Below, piece by piece: positions 17,899-23,390 of a stretch of 23,390 nt of DNA. The DNA is from Amphimedon queenslandica (lineage: Eukaryota > Porifera > Demospongiae > Haplosclerida > Niphatidae). Both the position numbers and the translations under genes were made by a program. A model generated the notes under the pieces. That model was given only the letters and a program-made list of their open reading frames with translations. It was not told the DNA's origin and did no database searches. The DNA is taken from assembly GCF_000090795.2 (NCBI RefSeq), contig NW_003546951.1, positions 8,861-32,250 of the forward strand. The letters run 5' to 3'. Each line of letters opens with the position of its first letter. Position 1 is the first letter of the stretch.

Positions 17899-19311
17899 TT
17901 AAAGTTTAGCATGAGACCTGTGCATCACCAGATCCTTAGTAATACTACTAATATTAGGAGTACCAGAGAGGACCATAGCTTGTCTAAATTCTTCTCTTAA
18001 TATACTCAATACTTCACAAACACCTTCTTCACCCTGCAACATATTGATATCATTATACACCTTCCTCTCTCTATATCTCATACATTGACAGCTAATCCCC
18101 ATAGTACAGGACGTCCTATAAATACACATCTAGCTCCCAGTGCCAATGCTTTAAATACATCTGTTCCATGTCTTATACCACTGTCTAGATACACCTCAAT
18201 ATTAGACCCTTTCACTGCCTCTACTATACCAGATAATGCATCAATCTAGAGAGAGGGAGAGGTGAAAAAAGAAAGGGAAAGAAGAATATAAATCTAAAAG
18301 ACCATTACTCGTATTAGCCTACAGCTGCTGGTACAGTATCTAATTGTCTTGCTCCATGATTTGAGACTAATATTCCCTGTATATCATGTTTCATTGCTTC
18401 CCTAGCATCATCTGCTCTTAATATTCCTTTCAATACAATCGGCAATCTAGTTATACTCCTCAGCCAATCAATGCCATCCCAAAAAAGCAGTGATATCCCC
18501 CAGCTTATCAGTAATGAGGTACTATCTCTATCACTAAAATTAGCCAACTTGAGGTGTGGAGGTAAATAAAACTTATTTCTTTTTTCAGGAAATCTCGTTC
18601 CAGATTCAGGAGTATCAACAGTGACCACTAAGGCTTTGAAACCTTCCCTCTCAGCTCTACGCACAAGATCGATTGTCAAGTTATTGTCTTTATAAACATA
18701 TAATTGAAACCAGCGAAGGGAGTGGCTGCCATTGTGCTCTGCTACCTCTTCAATACTTGTAGTAGACCAAGAGCTAAGGGTCAAACAAGTACCCATTCTT
18801 GCAGCAGCTGAAATGAGGATAAAAGTAAAAAATGAATTTAGTTATACATGTATTATATACCTCTAGCAGTAGCTTTCTCTCCATCAGGATGAGCAAGGCA
18901 TTGCATAGCAGTAGGTGATATACCTATTGGCATATCAATAGTATCACCTAATAATCTAACACTCATGTCAATCAGAGATACATCAACCAATACTCTGGGA
19001 AATATACTATACCTGAAGGGGGAAAAGGAGAAGAGATTATGATTACAATTCTGATAAAAATATGTAATTAAATTAGAGAAATGTTCTTGTAAATAAGCAT
19101 TCTTTAAAACAATATTATATGTACAACATGAACACTGAACATAAACTACTGTTTTCTGATATTATCATTACCGGTTAAAAGCCTGCAAATTGTCTCTAAG
19201 AGTATACTCTGCTATTGCTCCAGGTGAATAGTATCCCCATGTGTTCCTATCTAATATTGAGCGAGCCTCTTCTTCGTATTCTTCTAAACAAATAAGTCTC
19301 CTGGTAGCCAT
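17899..19311 (-). CDS. 2-hydroxyacid oxidase family, copy b (diverged tandem duplicate)
   Basis: Exons 19311-19172, 19012-18861, 18807-18323, 18245-18084 and 18033-17899 give 357 aa with the same structure as copy a. Exon 2 is identical to copy a across all 152 bp and intron 2 differs at about two positions, whereas exon 1 differs clearly and intron 1 is unrelated. The last intron is 50 nt and contains a stop, confirming it as an intron. Catalytic Lys, His and Arg remain ([22 protein letters not shown]), as does the C-terminal AKL. Oddities: exon 3 is 33 nt shorter, replacing the [13 protein letters not shown] segment before WDGIDWLR with unrelated residues; FMN phosphate motif DGG has become DSG; and YYSSGA has become YYSPGA. 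The protein may have altered activity or be in early decay (inference). Confidence 0.88.
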
Positions 19312-19466
19312 TTTTCTTTTAATAAACACTTAATAAACAGAAACTCCTTTATAATCAAATCCATTATTTCAGTGAATCAATATCATCATCATCAATAAAA
19401 TCAAGAGTACATGATAAAATACAGAAATAACTAAATAAATATGAGTTACGGATACATATACCAATT

Positions 19467-23330
<3,864 letters not shown>

Positions 23331-23390
23331 TTTATTAAAAGTGGGAGTGGTTAAAAGTAGGTCACGCCCATAATTCTGATGATATGGATG
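23331..23390. promoter_or_regulatory. TDP1 upstream sequence (window edge)
   Basis: Only 60 bp are available. They contain a GGTCACGCCC-type stretch near 23361-23371 and no TATA box that I recognise. Promoter role inferred from position only. Confidence 0.25.

Overview
The window looks like nuclear DNA of an early-branching animal, most likely a demosponge of the Amphimedon type (inference). The reasons are AT-rich sequence, many genes with 10-18 small exons split by introns of about 44-65 bp with GT..AG ends, gene-to-gene distances of 70-400 bp, proteins closest to animal families (CHK2, TDP1, COMMD3, HAO1, HSPA12), and many short non-autonomous transposons.

Left part (1-11.1 kb). An HSPA12-like Hsp70 gene (plus strand) and the convergent 3' end of a COMMD3 gene (minus strand) form a unit that has been duplicated. 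In the left unit (1 to about 3.7 kb) the Hsp70 gene is open to its stop and the COMMD3 part is broken. In the right unit (about 6.3-9.7 kb) the COMMD3 gene is intact (7 exons, 193 aa, 11068..8214) while the Hsp70 gene has a frameshift and an internal stop. The decay is therefore reciprocal. Comparing the two units also gives clean empty sites for three miniature transposons. Between the units lie one more miniature element and weak coding traces, including half a LIM zinc finger and a short chain of phase-consistent exons.

Middle part (11.2-16.2 kb). A complete checkpoint kinase 2 gene (18 exons, 510 aa, minus strand) stands head to head, across 219 bp, with an intronless CmcI-type methyltransferase gene on the plus strand. 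The methyltransferase is a candidate for acquisition from bacteria.

Right part (16.2-23.4 kb). Two tandem peroxisomal 2-hydroxyacid oxidase genes and a complete tyrosyl-DNA phosphodiesterase 1 gene (18 exons, 535 aa) all lie on the minus strand, separated by 71 and 155 bp. The TDP1 begins with a poly(ADP-ribose)-binding (PBZ) zinc finger followed by two SUMO-interaction-like motifs, an architecture not found in human TDP1. One CHEK2 intron and one TDP1 intron are each swollen by the same roughly 178-bp tandem repeat, and diverged single units of that family are scattered elsewhere in the window.

Two DNA-damage genes (CHEK2 and TDP1) lie within about 4.3 kb of each other on one strand. The remaining genes serve glyoxylate/hydroxyacid oxidation, endosomal trafficking (COMMD3) and chaperone-like functions. 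I see no shared pathway beyond the DNA-damage pair. All exon models were made by eye from splice signals, reading phase and remembered family sequences; no search was run.
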